The notes beneath the pieces were generated by a model that had not been told where the DNA came from, ran no database searches, and saw only the letters and a list, made by a program, of their open reading frames with translations. Of a stretch of 64,000 bases of DNA, positions 39,750-49,492 are shown in pieces. The position numbers and the translations under genes were made by a program. Every line of letters starts with the position of its first letter. The stretch's first letter is position 1. This stretch comes from Dyella japonica A8 (GTDB lineage: Bacteria > Pseudomonadota > Gammaproteobacteria > Xanthomonadales > Rhodanobacteraceae): positions 2,790,001 to 2,854,000 of the forward strand of contig NZ_CP008884.1 in NCBI RefSeq assembly GCF_000725385.1, in the 5' to 3' direction.

Positions 39750-40856
39750 TCAGTGCGTCGCGCTGTAGTTGGCGGCGGCTGCGCTGGTCACCAGGCTCGC
39801 AGAGGGGAGAATCTGGCTGATGACGCGGTTCCAGCGGGTGATGCCTGCGGCGCCCACGAACACCACGTCGCCCGGTCGGACCATGAACTGGTCGCCCAGC
39901 GCAAACGCAGTTGGCGAACGCGCATCAAGCTGGAACACCTTGGGCGGTGTGTTCTCGAGGTTCTTCGCACCGCGAATCACGTAGACCTCCTTGCCATCGG
40001 ACGTGGCGGGATTGAGGCCACCCGCGCGGCCAAGCGCCTGAGTCAGTGAAAGACTGGCGACGGTGCGGAAGCCGACAGGCGCGGGGCGAACCACTTCGCC
40101 CACCACGTACACTTCCTTGGTGTCGTTATAGGGAAGGAACAGGCGGTCTCCCGGTTTCAGATAGATGTCGTTGGGGATGTTCGGCAGGTCGCCGAAGCTC
40201 GACAGGTCGATGTGATAGTCGTGTCCATCGCGGCTGAGTATCAGGTCGGACAGGTTGGCCTGGTCGGCATTGATGGTTGCGAAGCCGATGGCCTGGCCAA
40301 GCGTGAGCGGAACAGCGGTGATCGTCTGGGGGTCGGTCTTCATGAAGGCCCCCTGGAACAGCACATGCTGGCTGTTGAAGCCGACGACATTGACGTCGAC
40401 CTGTGGCTTCTCGATGTACTTCGCGAGCTTGGACGTAAGGGCCTGGCGCAGTTCTTCGATGGTCATCCCCTCGACCTTGGTGGAGCCCAGGTAGGGGTAG
40501 TAGAGCGTGCCGTCGGAGCGGACCAGTCGTCCGTTGGCCGCTGTTTGTTGTTGCACGCCAGCGGGCGATGTCAGTTCGGGATGATCCCAGACGGTGATGT
40601 AGAGCTGATCACCGGGGCCGATGCGATAAGGCTCCGGTTTGTACGAGAGAAGTTCCTGCGGCACCGCCGCGTTCAGCTTTGCCGGCTGGCTGGCCGAGAG
40701 CAGCTGCGGGGTGATGTCCACCAACTCGATCTCGCTGCTGTCCTTGGGAGTGCCGCGAACGACTCCATCACTGGACATGCGTTGCCCAGGTGCCCAGACG
40801 CATCCATGTATCAGCAATGCATTGCCAAGGATAAGCAAGGCGAATTTTGTTTTCAC
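39750..40856 (-). CDS. wza: Polysaccharide export outer-membrane lipoprotein (Wza)
   Basis: Forms the outer-membrane export channel that docks on Wzc. It has 368 residues with a type II signal peptide ending LLIHGC (lipidated Cys19), then the polysaccharide-export domain PYRIGPGDQLYITVWDHPELT, followed by SLBB domains (VFFQ-like VLFQGAF and VYVVGEVVRPAPVGF). The start is GTG at 40856, with AGAGGAG upstream. It is the only export component separated from wzb-wzc, lying about 17 kb away on the other strand with its own long upstream region. A C-terminal hydrophobic amphipathic tail fits the Wza pore helix. Confidence 0.94.
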   Translation of the reverse strand: MKTKFALLILGNALLIHGCVWAPGQRMSSDGVVRGTPKDSSEIELVDITPQLLSASQPAKLNAAVPQELLSYKPEPYRIGPGDQLYITVWDHPELTSPAGVQQQTAANGRLVRSDGTLYYPYLGSTKVEGMTIEELRQALTSKLAKYIEKPQVDVNVVGFNSQHVLFQGAFMKTDPQTITAVPLTLGQAIGFATINADQANLSDLILSRDGHDYHIDLSSFGDLPNIPNDIYLKPGDRLFLPYNDTKEVYVVGEVVRPAPVGFRTVASLSLTQALGRAGGLNPATSDGKEVYVIRGAKNLENTPPKVFQLDARSPTAFALGDQFMVRPGDVVFVGAAGITRWNRVISQILPSASLVTSAAAANYSATH

Positions 40857-41601
40857 GGTCTGTGAACTCCTCTTTGAAAAGGAAAACCGGGGGAGGCCCC
40901 CTCATCGCCAGAGCGGATGAAGAGGTCGCCGGACCACAAGTCCGTTGTGTTTTGAGTCTTGCCTAAAGCCCGATGCCGGCGTCGCCGCAAAACGTGATCA
41001 TCACCTTCGTGAACGAGCTTTCCATGTGTTGCATTTCGGAGCGTCGACGCGTTAGCAGCACGAAAAGTGGTTGTGGAGAAATGACACACTTCTCGTGAAC
41101 AGCGGCTCAACCGCGGAGTGATGTCGATGAATATCCATCATGATGGGGGCGAGCGGATAGCTGCTGTTCATTCGATGTGGATGACGTGTGCATTCAATGA
41201 ATCTGAGTGAAACGTTGCTCGTCATGATGTATTGGACCAGCGCTGCAATTTCCTAGACTCCGGTGTGTACGTTGCTTGCTGTGTTGGCTCCATCACAGGC
41301 ACGCCGCTGTGTTTGCTGTCGACAGACTGTCATTGCGACATGGCGCGGGCATGGCGAATGCATGGTGGCAGCGTTGTTGCACATCGCGACGCGGTCACGG
41401 ATGACTTGCAGCTTGTCGGCAACCGCGGTGGCCGCGTGCCGGGCGATCGTTTGAAGCGCCAGATGGCTGTTCAAGCGTGGATGTCGCTCACAGGAAGACT
41501 AGGTAGCCGCCCATGCGATACACCGGCCGGCGCCCAGCGGGTTGTCCAGGACAGGGCAGTGGTCCGTGTCGGTGGTCTGCTTGATGGGGCGAGGAGAAGG
41601 C
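40857..41601. other. Divergent wza-galE regulatory region
   Basis: 745 bases with no gene I can support lie between the divergent wza and galE. Parts near 41000-41230 are richer in A/T (for example around ATGATGTATTGG at 41222) and probably hold the promoters. The minus-strand stretch next to wza would form a long leader, like that before wzb. Short frames at 41232-41666 lack ribosome sites and family resemblance. Confidence 0.5.
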
Positions 41602-42606
41602 ATGAAGGTACTTGTCTGCGGCGGTGCGGGTTATATCGGAAGTCACACCTGCGTGACGCTGCTTGAGCGCGGCTACGACGTGCTTATCTTCGACAGCCTC
41701 GTCAACAGCTCCGAATTGACCGTGGAGCGCATCAGTACACTGGGCGGGGCGAAGGCACGTTTCGTGCGTGGCGATATTCGTGATCGTGACGCGTTGGATG
41801 CGGTGATGTCGGTCGGTATCGATGCAGTGTTTCATTTCGCCGGTCTGAAAACGGTGGGCGAGAGCTACGAGAATCCGCTGACTTACTTTGAAAACAACAT
41901 CGCCGGTACGATCACCTTGCTGCAGGCGATGCAGGCCGCCGGCGTGAAGAAGCTGGTGTTCAGTTCATCGGCGACGGTCTACGGCGATCCCGAACGGATG
42001 CCGATTGCCGAGGACGCTGCGCTGCGGGTAAAGAATCCCTACGGCCGCACCAAGCTGGTCATGGAGCAGCTGATCGGGGAGCTGTGTGATGCGGACCCGG
42101 CGTTCAGTGCCATCCTGCTGCGCTATTTCAACCCCGCCGGCGCGCATCCCAGCGGCCACCTTGGCGAAGACCCGGGCGGCACGCCCAGTAATCTCGTGCC
42201 GTACGTGGCGCAGGTGGCCGCAGGGCTGCATGATCACCTGAGCATATTCGGGCACGACTACCCGACCCACGATGGCACCGGCGTGCGCGACTACATCCAT
42301 GTGATGGATCTGGCGGATGCGCATGTAAAGGCACTTGGCATCATGGATCACGGCGGCTGCATGGCCATGAACCTCGGGACAGGACGTGGCTACAGCGTGC
42401 TCGATGTGGTGGAGGCATTCGAGCATGCGTCGGGTCGCCCGGTGCCCTATCAGTTCGTGGAACGCCGCGCAGGTGATGTCGCGGAAGCGTGGGCAGACCC
42501 GTCGCTGGCGGAACGAACGCTTGGCTGGCGCGCCAGGTTTGGATTGCCGCGCATGTGCGAAGACGCATGGCGCTGGCAATCGGCGCATCCATACGGCTAC
42601 CGGTAG
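41602..42606 (+). CDS. galE: UDP-glucose 4-epimerase
   Basis: Interconverts UDP-glucose and UDP-galactose (and in some members the N-acetyl forms), supplying precursors for the polysaccharide. It has 334 residues of extended-SDR type: VLVCGGAGYIGSHTCVTLLE binds NAD, FSSSATVYGDPERMP carries the catalytic Ser, NPYGRTKLVMEQL the Tyr-x3-Lys, and RYFNPAGAHPSGHLGEDP the sugar site. The start is the ATG at 41602 with GAGGAGAAGG immediately before; the frame extends to 41542 without a site. It is convergent with the phosphoesterase gene. Confidence 0.96.
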   Translation: MKVLVCGGAGYIGSHTCVTLLERGYDVLIFDSLVNSSELTVERISTLGGAKARFVRGDIRDRDALDAVMSVGIDAVFHFAGLKTVGESYENPLTYFENNIAGTITLLQAMQAAGVKKLVFSSSATVYGDPERMPIAEDAALRVKNPYGRTKLVMEQLIGELCDADPAFSAILLRYFNPAGAHPSGHLGEDPGGTPSNLVPYVAQVAAGLHDHLSIFGHDYPTHDGTGVRDYIHVMDLADAHVKALGIMDHGGCMAMNLGTGRGYSVLDVVEAFEHASGRPVPYQFVERRAGDVAEAWADPSLAERTLGWRARFGLPRMCEDAWRWQSAHPYGYR

Positions 42607-42673
42607 CGCTGCCGAGGGCAACAGACGCGACGCATTGCGCTATCAGCGATCACCGCGGCGGAAGCGCCAGACG

Positions 42674-43861
42674 TCACCTGGACGGGGCAGGCGTCGACGC
42701 GTTGGCCGTCCCGGAGTCGAGCCTGTCGGGGAGATTGAAGACGTCATGGCCAAAGGTGCGCAGGCCCGGGTGAGCGGCATAGCCGAGAAAACCGAGGCCA
42801 AACCACTGCTCGAGGCTGCGCAGCGTCGAGTAGTGGTTGTACGGCGTGCTCGATACGGTTCCGGGCTTGATGGACGGCGAGATCAACACGGCGCCGATGC
42901 GGCCGCCGCCGGGACCATATTTGCCCGGCGCGGGCCCGCCAGGCAGCGCAAGCTCGCCGCAGCACGCGTTCGCATCGGTGCCCTCGTCGAACGTCACGAT
43001 GATCATTCCGTCTTGCCTGAAGGCGGGCGATGTCATGATGCGTGGAACCCATGCCTTGAGAAACGCATCCGCCGAGATCAGGCCGCCTTTCTCTCCGTTC
43101 AGGCATGGGGCATCGTGGCCGTCATGGCAGAGATCGGGTGTGATGAAGGAGAGGTTGGGCGTGGTGTGCACTTGCTTCAGATCAACGGCGAGATCCTTGA
43201 GCGGTACGACGTGCTGATCGCAATAGGCACGGTCGTCGATGATCGAGTGGAAGTAGATGAACGGGTTGTGCTTGTCCGCATAGCGGTCACCGATGGTTTC
43301 CTGATTGGTGCTGTCGCGCGTACCGGGGGCGACGTGCCCACAGCGCGTCGGTTCGCGCGAGGGCGTGCTTCCCATGCCCTCCATGTATCCCTTCCAGGCA
43401 AAGCCTGCGTCATGCAGCTGGTCGGCGACTGTCTTCACTGATGCCGGGTAGATGCATCCCTGGCCAGCAAGTTGGCCATTGCCATCGGGTTTGCCGTCGG
43501 TTGCAGCGAAGTCCACAAAGTCGGGACAGTCTTCCTGTGTCGCGGCGTTGGGTGCCTGGCCGCTGATCAGTGCCACGTAATTGCCCAGGCTGTTATGGCC
43601 TATGCCGTAGTAATGGGTCAGCAGGGCGCCGCGCTGCACCAGGTCGTGCGCAAGATAGGGCGCGAGTGTCTTTGGCCCGAAGGTGAATTCATAGGCTTCG
43701 TTTTCGAGCACGATGATGAACACGTGCCGGATGGGCGTGGTCGCCGGGGCGGCCTGCGCAGAAGCGGGGTTGCCCAAGCCCGCGGAGGCGACGAAGAACA
43801 GCAGGAGCGCAAGCAAAGGATTCAGGTGGCTGGACGATGACGTCCATCGAGGCAGGGTCAT
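42674..43861 (-). CDS. Exported phosphoesterase (acid-phosphatase/phospholipase-C-like, PF04185)
   Basis: A periplasmic or secreted hydrolase of 395 residues. The N-terminus has a signal peptide with a hydrophobic core (PLLALLLFFVASAGL) and an ASA cleavage site. The mature part starts HVFIIVLENEAYEFTFG, the metal-site strand of the PF04185 family, and continues with YYGIGHNSLGNYVALISGQ, FITPDLCHDGHD and IIVTFDEGTDA with the expected Asn, His and Asp residues. The substrate (phosphomonoester or phospholipid) cannot be read from sequence. It is convergent with galE and has 462 bases of non-coding sequence upstream. Confidence 0.88.
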   Translation of the reverse strand: MTLPRWTSSSSHLNPLLALLLFFVASAGLGNPASAQAAPATTPIRHVFIIVLENEAYEFTFGPKTLAPYLAHDLVQRGALLTHYYGIGHNSLGNYVALISGQAPNAATQEDCPDFVDFAATDGKPDGNGQLAGQGCIYPASVKTVADQLHDAGFAWKGYMEGMGSTPSREPTRCGHVAPGTRDSTNQETIGDRYADKHNPFIYFHSIIDDRAYCDQHVVPLKDLAVDLKQVHTTPNLSFITPDLCHDGHDAPCLNGEKGGLISADAFLKAWVPRIMTSPAFRQDGMIIVTFDEGTDANACCGELALPGGPAPGKYGPGGGRIGAVLISPSIKPGTVSSTPYNHYSTLRSLEQWFGLGFLGYAAHPGLRTFGHDVFNLPDRLDSGTANASTPAPSR

Positions 43862-44323
43862 GGATACATCCCGCAGGCCATCGGCCTGTCGTCATGCACT
43901 GATGCGCAAGCTGTTGTGTACCGCGCATGGCTGGCGACTATCAGGGCGGATGCCGGTTCAAACCGGGGCAATGATGCACCTTGTTACCTTGGCAAGGCTG
44001 ACGCTGCTCTTAACTACGGCAGCCAGGTGTGACGTCCGGTCAGGCTGTCCCTGCTGAGATGCCAAGCGTCATCAGCGGGTTTTCGGGCCTCGTTCGACCC
44101 TCTGAACGTACCTACTGCATCGGACAGGCGAGGCCTGCCTGTTCACACCGAAACTATTTCTTTTCAGCAAGCAGACGCCACGTTCACGCAAGGCGAGTGC
44201 GGTATCAACGGCAGGCCCGGCATTGTGGGATGGCCTGGACAGGGTCACCCACGGGCCCGATGTCTCATGCGGTCCAGCTTTTGGGCGTACGCTTAGGGGC
44301 CTCACCGCCAGGAGGGTCGAGCC
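43862..44323. other. Divergent intergenic region, no gene seen
   Basis: 462 bases between the divergent phosphoesterase and methyltransferase-like genes. No frame with a ribosome site other than AGGAGG just before 44324. It must hold both promoters; I see no striking repeat. Confidence 0.5.
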
Positions 44324-45133
44324 ATGTTCCGCCGTACCTGCAAGTCGCTGGTCCTGCTTCCCGCCCTGTTCCTGTTTGCCGCTGCCGCTTGCGCCGCCGA
44401 CACGAAGACGGCGGCACCGGAGATGTCGCTGCAACAGGCCGCCAGCGGCAGTTGGCGTTCCGACGCCAACAAGGCGCGCGATGTCTACCGGCACCCCGTG
44501 GAAACCCTGCAGTTCTTCGGCATCCAGCCTGGCATGACGGTGATCGAGCTGTCGCCGGGAGGTGGTTGGTATACCGAGATACTGGCGCCTTATCTCGCCG
44601 CGCACGGCCAGCTCATCGAGGCGGCGCCGCCAAAGGCCGAGAAGTTCAACAACAAGCTCAAGAGCAACCCGGCTGTCTTCGGCCATGTCGCCAAGGTCAT
44701 TCCGTTTGCGCCGCCCGAGCAGGTGAATCTCGGCCCCGCCCAGTCGGCAGACATGGTGCTGACCTTCCGCAATACGCACGACTGGCTGATCAACAGCCCG
44801 GACACGCTCGCCGCCGTATTCAAGTCCGCTTATGACGTGCTCAAGCCCGGCGGCGTCCTCGGCATCGAGGAACACCGCGCCAAACCGTTCGCGGAAGGCC
44901 AGGCCACGGCCGGCGCGCTGCATCGTATTTCCGAGGACTACATGATCGCGCAGGCGATCAAGGCGGGTTTCAGGCTTGCCGACGTCTCGGAAATCAATGC
45001 CAACCCGAATGACCCGGAAGACATCAACGTGCATCGCCTGCCGCCGGATCTCTCGGGCCCGGAAGAGGAGCACGCCAGGATGAAGGCCATCGGCGAGTCC
45101 GACCGGATGACGCTGAAGTTCGTCAAGCCATAA
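44324..45133 (+). CDS. Exported class I methyltransferase-like protein
   Basis: A protein of 269 residues with a clear signal peptide (basic start MFRRTCK, hydrophobic LVLLPALFLFAAAACA, then ADT). The mature part looks like a SAM-dependent methyltransferase fold: GMTVIELSPGGGWYTEILAPYL (motif I; GxGGG where the usual form is GxGxG), GQLIEAAP, ADMVLTFRNTHDWL, then VLKPGGVLGIEEHRA. SAM is not known to be abundant in the periplasm, so the protein may bind another ligand. AGGAGG precedes the ATG. A strong terminator follows at 45167-45192. The function is unknown. Confidence 0.85.
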   Translation: MFRRTCKSLVLLPALFLFAAAACAADTKTAAPEMSLQQAASGSWRSDANKARDVYRHPVETLQFFGIQPGMTVIELSPGGGWYTEILAPYLAAHGQLIEAAPPKAEKFNNKLKSNPAVFGHVAKVIPFAPPEQVNLGPAQSADMVLTFRNTHDWLINSPDTLAAVFKSAYDVLKPGGVLGIEEHRAKPFAEGQATAGALHRISEDYMIAQAIKAGFRLADVSEINANPNDPEDINVHRLPPDLSGPEEEHARMKAIGESDRMTLKFVKP

Positions 45134-45166
45134 CCTGCGTTCCCTCCATTCGGCATGTCGTGAAAG

Positions 45167-45192
45167 CGCGCGGCAACAAGCCGCGCGTTTTT
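45167..45192. terminator. Bidirectional terminator
   Basis: An 8-bp stem CGCGCGGC (45167-45174) / GCCGCGCG (45180-45187) with loop AACAA is followed by TTTTT. It ends the methyltransferase-like gene and, being GC-palindromic between convergent genes, probably also stops the efflux operon from the other side. Confidence 0.88.
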
Positions 45193-45215
45193 ACTCGCCG
45201 CTTATGATGTACGCG

Positions 45216-46409
45216 TCAGCGCCCGGCGAAAACGACCGCGGGCGAGAGCTTCAACACGGGGCGCACGCTAAGCAACGCCGCGGCCAGGCTCACCAGCGAC
45301 ACCATGATGATGCCGAAAAGGGGCGTGAACCACATCATGCGGAAGGGGTAGTCGAGCCCGTTGAGTGCCTTGCCGGCGATGCTGCATAAACCGAGGCCGA
45401 GCCCGGTACCCAGCAGGGCGCACACGCCCGCCTGGGCGAACAGCATGTGCACCAGTTGCCTTGACGTGGCGCCCATGGCGCCGAGCACGGCGTACTGCTT
45501 GAGATTCTCGCTGGTGAAGATGTAGAGCATCACGCCGGTGACGCCGAAGCCGACGATCATCGCCAGGATCAACATGGTGGCGACATCACCGACATCCTCG
45601 GAGTTGAACAGAAACCAGTAGACCGTGTCGGTCTTGAAATCCGAGGCCGTGCGGGCCCGCAGGCCCGTGCGTGCCTCGATGCGCCTGGCCAGCAGGCCTG
45701 GGTCAGTCCCAGGCGCCGCGCTCGCCAGCACGAAGGTCAGGTGGTGGCGTTCGGAGGGGAGGAAGCGGCTGGCATTCGCTACCGTGGTATAGAGCAATGG
45801 CCGGGCAGGGTAGCGTGGAAGCGCCTGCACGTTGTCCACCACCAGCGCGCGGCGATCATTGATCTGCAGGGTGTCGCCGCCGCGCAGCTCCCGAATGGGC
45901 ACATTGAGGTGCGGCCGGCCATAGGGCCATTGGTCTTTCTTCCGCAAGGGCGTGTTGAGCTTGTCGTCGGTGCCGCCCGCGCTGACGAGCACGCCATCGG
46001 GCGTATGCAGCAAGGCGCTGGTGGCGCCGTTGCCCATGTTGGGCAGGCCGGCGAGCGTGGCGTCATCCACGCCGATAACCTGGTACGGCTGGAAGCTTCC
46101 ATTGGGAAAATGGATGTCCGTGGTGCCGAGCGCCATGGGCACTGCGGCACGAACGCCCTCCACGCTGCGCACGCGATACAGCGCGGAATCTGCCATGTTG
46201 ATGGTCTGTTCCACCGACTCCACGGCCGGGTCCATGACCCACACGTCGGCATAGGGATGCTCTGCGACCAGGGCGAAGCCCCAGGTCATGAAGCCGCAGA
46301 AATAGCACAGCGCAAAAGTCACCAGGAACGACGTGAAGGTGATGCCGAAGATTAATCCGGCATATTTGGCGCGATCACCCAGCAACATGCGGATGGCAAG
46401 GCGGAACAT
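45216..46409 (-). CDS. ABC transporter permease (FtsX/MacB-like, DevC type)
   Basis: An inner-membrane permease of 397 residues. One membrane segment at the N-terminus (about 15-40) is followed by a large periplasmic domain (about 45-270), then three C-terminal segments, the FtsX/MacB topology; the fused ATPase of MacB is absent and supplied separately by the gene at 48770. It is the last gene of a four-gene minus-strand operon (ATPase, membrane-fusion protein, outer-membrane factor, permease), sharing one base with the gene before it. The operon looks like a tripartite exporter; the substrate is unknown. Confidence 0.9.
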   Translation of the reverse strand: MFRLAIRMLLGDRAKYAGLIFGITFTSFLVTFALCYFCGFMTWGFALVAEHPYADVWVMDPAVESVEQTINMADSALYRVRSVEGVRAAVPMALGTTDIHFPNGSFQPYQVIGVDDATLAGLPNMGNGATSALLHTPDGVLVSAGGTDDKLNTPLRKKDQWPYGRPHLNVPIRELRGGDTLQINDRRALVVDNVQALPRYPARPLLYTTVANASRFLPSERHHLTFVLASAAPGTDPGLLARRIEARTGLRARTASDFKTDTVYWFLFNSEDVGDVATMLILAMIVGFGVTGVMLYIFTSENLKQYAVLGAMGATSRQLVHMLFAQAGVCALLGTGLGLGLCSIAGKALNGLDYPFRMMWFTPLFGIIMVSLVSLAAALLSVRPVLKLSPAVVFAGR

Positions 46410-47860
46410 CAGTGGCGCTCCCCGTTCCAGCCGCCGCCAAGCGCCTTGTAAAGCGCAATGAGATTCGTGCGCTGCGTCATCCTGCTCTGTTCCATGGCAC
46501 CCTCCGACTGCAGCACCCGCTGTTGCTGGTCGAGCACGGCGCGAAAGTCCGTCATGCCTCCCTTGTAGAGCGCGCGCGCATGATCCAGTGCACGCAGGCT
46601 GGCCGCGTGGGAGGCCAGCAGCGCCTGTTGCCTGTGTTGTTCCTCCTGGCTGGCGGCGAGTGCATCCTCAACCTCCTGCAGGGCGGTAAGGATGGATTGG
46701 CGATAAGCGATCAACGCCTGCTGGGCCTGCTCGTCCCTTACGTGGATCATGGCCTTGACCTGGCCATGCCGGAATACCGGCCAGCTGAAAGCGGGGCCGA
46801 CGGACCAGAGCGTGCTTTGCCGATTGAAGAAATCACTGGTGGTGAAACTGGCCAGGCCCAGCGAGGCGTTCAGCGAGAACTGTGGATAGAGTTCGGCGGT
46901 CGCTTCGCCGATGCGGGCGCTCGCTGCCGCAACCTGTCGCTCGGCAAGTTGAAGATCGGGTCGTCGACGCAGCAGGTCCGAAGGCAGGCCGGCATCGGGC
47001 AGGGTTGGCATGGGCCCTTCGTCGCGCGGCTCGGCCAGTTCGCCGGCGAGATCAACAGGCGATGCGCCAAGCAACACGGCCAATCGGTGCATGGCCTGCC
47101 TGGCCTGCACTTCCCACGGCGAAACGGCCGCGTCGGCATCGCGCAGTTGCGCTTCGGCCTGCGCCACTTCCAGGTCGGTCGCCATGCCACCGGTGTAGCG
47201 GGCCCGGGCGAGGGACAGGGCGTCGCGTTGCAGGTCGCTGCCGCGCTGGGCCAGCACGCGCTGCGCCTGGGCACCGCGAAGCGCCATGTAGTTGCGAGCC
47301 ACCTCAGCCATCAATGACAACTGCACGGCCTCACGGTCAAAGGCGGCACCCTCGGCATCTGCCCTGGCCGCCTCGATGCCTCGCCGCGTGCCACCGAACA
47401 GGTCCAGCTCCCAACTGGCGTCAAACCCGGCCTGGAACAGATTCTCCAGGCCCTCTCCGTTGCCCAGGTCGCCGCCCTGTCCAAACGGTGATACGCCCGG
47501 CGCGTGCTTGCTCTGACTGCCGCGCTGGGCCGAGCCACGCGCATCCACACGGGGCCACTCCGCCGCAGAATCGGCGGCCGCCAACGCACGCGCTTCCCTG
47601 AGTCGCGAATCAGCGAGCTGCAGGCCGGGATTGGCGCTGAGCGCACGCTCGATCAGCGCATCCAGCTCGGGGTCGCCGAAAGCGGACCACCATGTTGCAG
47701 AGACGGGTGCGTGCGAACCCGCCTGCGGGGCGGCTTCGCTCCATTGCGTGGGCAACGGTTCGGACGGTCGCTGGTAATCCGGACCTACCGTGCAACCGGC
47801 CAGCATCACGGCGATCGCCGTCGCAACCAGCGCACGCGGGGCGGGCAGCCGACCGATCAC
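46409..47860 (-). CDS. Outer-membrane efflux lipoprotein (NodT/OprM type)
   Basis: A TolC-like outer-membrane factor of 483 residues. The type II signal peptide ends VMLAGC, followed by TVGPDYQRP, the standard OprM/NodT start. Paired repeats of the TolC fold are visible as long helical stretches with LDALIERALSANPGLQLADSRL and RRRPDLQLAERQVAAASARIGEA. The start is GTG at 47860 in a GTGA overlap with the fusion-protein gene; an ATG at 47923 would lie inside that gene and lack a signal peptide start. It connects the ABC exporter to the outer membrane. Confidence 0.93.
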   Translation of the reverse strand: MIGRLPAPRALVATAIAVMLAGCTVGPDYQRPSEPLPTQWSEAAPQAGSHAPVSATWWSAFGDPELDALIERALSANPGLQLADSRLREARALAAADSAAEWPRVDARGSAQRGSQSKHAPGVSPFGQGGDLGNGEGLENLFQAGFDASWELDLFGGTRRGIEAARADAEGAAFDREAVQLSLMAEVARNYMALRGAQAQRVLAQRGSDLQRDALSLARARYTGGMATDLEVAQAEAQLRDADAAVSPWEVQARQAMHRLAVLLGASPVDLAGELAEPRDEGPMPTLPDAGLPSDLLRRRPDLQLAERQVAAASARIGEATAELYPQFSLNASLGLASFTTSDFFNRQSTLWSVGPAFSWPVFRHGQVKAMIHVRDEQAQQALIAYRQSILTALQEVEDALAASQEEQHRQQALLASHAASLRALDHARALYKGGMTDFRAVLDQQQRVLQSEGAMEQSRMTQRTNLIALYKALGGGWNGERH

Positions 47861-48780
47861 TGACCCGCCCCCGCGCTGTTGCTCGTGGATGTGGCAGGCG
47901 CCTCGATATAGACGTCCATCCATTGACCCACGTAGATGGGCATCCTGGCGGGATCAAAGCTGTAGACGACCTGCAATACGCGTGAGTCGACCCGCTCCGT
48001 GCTGTCGCCGGTAACCACGGCACGGGGAATAATGGTGGGCTCGATACGCTCGAAGCGCAGTGGAATGCTGAGGCGCGCGTTGCCGCGGAAGAAGGCGGTC
48101 GCCCTGGCGCCGGCCTGTACGCGCCAGGCGTCGTTCTGGTCAATGTTCGCGCGCACCCACAGACGGCGATCGTCACCCAGCAACATCAGTGGCGTGTTTC
48201 CGGCACCCGGCACGGACTCGCCGGGGTGAATGTTGATCTGCAGCACCTTGCCGGCCACCGGCGCGCGCACAGTGCGCAACTCCAACTCCTTGCGAAGGCG
48301 ATCGACCTCGGCCTGCGCGCTCGCGACGGCGGCGGATGCCATTGCGACATGGGCGCGGCGATTCTTCATTTCCTCCGTACTGACAGCCCGTGGATCGGGC
48401 ACCTGCTCGGCTACCTTCAGTTGTCCGGCAGCCTGCTCGGCGGCGGCCCTGGCCTCCTGCATCCTGGCTGCCGCCGGCATGAGCTGCGCCTCGAGGTCGC
48501 GCTTGTCCAACTGGAACAGGGGCGCACCCGCGTCCACGCGCTGGCCCCAGGTCACCGCGATGGCCGTGACGATGCCGCTGACCGGGGAACCGATGGCGAT
48601 GTTCTCCGCCTGCGACTCCACCACGCCCGGGCCGGCGACATACGCGGCATACGGAATGGCGGGGAAGTTCGCGGGTGCGGTCACGGCGGGGGCGTGGCCC
48701 TGGTCGTCGAAGACGATCAACGCCACCGTTATGCCGACGCCCAGCACGGCCAGTGCGGGGATGAGGTAACTAGCTTTCAT
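47857..48780 (-). CDS. HlyD/MacA-family membrane-fusion protein
   Basis: A periplasmic adaptor of 307 residues anchored by an N-terminal membrane segment (SYLIPALAVLGVGITVALIVF). GIVTAIAVTWGQRVDAGAPLFQLD and VRAPVAGKVLQINIHPGESV are the two halves of the lipoyl-like domain, separated by an Ala-rich coiled coil (about 98-170). Its stop overlaps the outer-membrane factor start by 4 bases and its start overlaps the ATPase gene by 11 bases. Confidence 0.93.
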   Translation of the reverse strand: MKASYLIPALAVLGVGITVALIVFDDQGHAPAVTAPANFPAIPYAAYVAGPGVVESQAENIAIGSPVSGIVTAIAVTWGQRVDAGAPLFQLDKRDLEAQLMPAAARMQEARAAAEQAAGQLKVAEQVPDPRAVSTEEMKNRRAHVAMASAAVASAQAEVDRLRKELELRTVRAPVAGKVLQINIHPGESVPGAGNTPLMLLGDDRRLWVRANIDQNDAWRVQAGARATAFFRGNARLSIPLRFERIEPTIIPRAVVTGDSTERVDSRVLQVVYSFDPARMPIYVGQWMDVYIEAPATSTSNSAGAGQ

Positions 48781-49492
48781 GAAAACCCTCGGGTGAAGCC
48801 TTGCTCATGTCGACGATGCGACCGTCATCCATGTGCGCAATACGGTCGGCGAACGAAAGAATGCGGGTGTCGTGCGTCACGATGATCAGGGCGCGTTCCT
48901 CTTCCCTGGCCAGTTCACGCAGCAGCTGGATCACCGCGTGTCCCGTGGCGTGGTCAAGGCTGCTGGTGGGCTCGTCGCACAGGATGATGTCGGGACCATG
49001 CACGAGTGCCCTCGCGATGGCGATGCGCTGCTGCTGTCCGCCACTAAGTTTCAGTGGCGGTAGATGGGCGCGATCGGCCAGGCCGACGCGTTCAAGCAAC
49101 TGGCGTGCCCTGGCTTCGGTTTGCTGGCGTGGCGTGCCCTGGATGAGCAAGGGAACCGCCACGTTGTCCAGCGCCGATAGCGCCGGCAGCAGGTTGAACG
49201 CCTGGAACACGAAACCGATATGACGACCGCGGAAAACGGCGCGGTCCTGCCGTTTCATCTGCTGCATGTTCTCGCCAAGAATCTGGCACTCGCCGGTGTC
49301 CGGGTCGAGCAGGGCAGCGAGAATCGAGATCAGGCTGGTCTTGCCGCATCCCGAGGGCCCGACCAGCATCAGCAACTCACCCTTGTGTACCTCAAGATCC
49401 ACGCCGCGCAGCGCCGGCACGCTGGCATCGCCCGTTCCATAGGATTTGTGGACGTTCCTGCAGCGAACAGCGAGATGAGACGGCCAGGTCAT
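48770..49492 (-). CDS. ABC transporter ATP-binding protein (MacB/LolD type)
   Basis: The cytoplasmic ATPase of the exporter, 240 residues. Walker A is VGPSGCGKTSL, the Q-loop FVFQAFNLLPALSALDNV is the LolD/MacB form, the signature is LSGGQQQRIAIARAL, Walker B is IILCDEPTSSLD, and the switch His is in IVTHD. It is the first gene of the minus-strand operon and is divergent from the response regulator at 49615, which probably controls it; the 122-bp gap holds both promoters. Confidence 0.95.
   Translation of the reverse strand: MTWPSHLAVRCRNVHKSYGTGDASVPALRGVDLEVHKGELLMLVGPSGCGKTSLISILAALLDPDTGECQILGENMQQMKRQDRAVFRGRHIGFVFQAFNLLPALSALDNVAVPLLIQGTPRQQTEARARQLLERVGLADRAHLPPLKLSGGQQQRIAIARALVHGPDIILCDEPTSSLDHATGHAVIQLLRELAREEERALIIVTHDTRILSFADRIAHMDDGRIVDMSKASPEGFHES

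Noticed and set aside
41232..41666. A 144-codon plus-strand frame before galE
   Set aside because: It overlaps the galE start in another frame, is rich in Cys/Arg/Gly as random high-GC frames are, and has no ribosome site.
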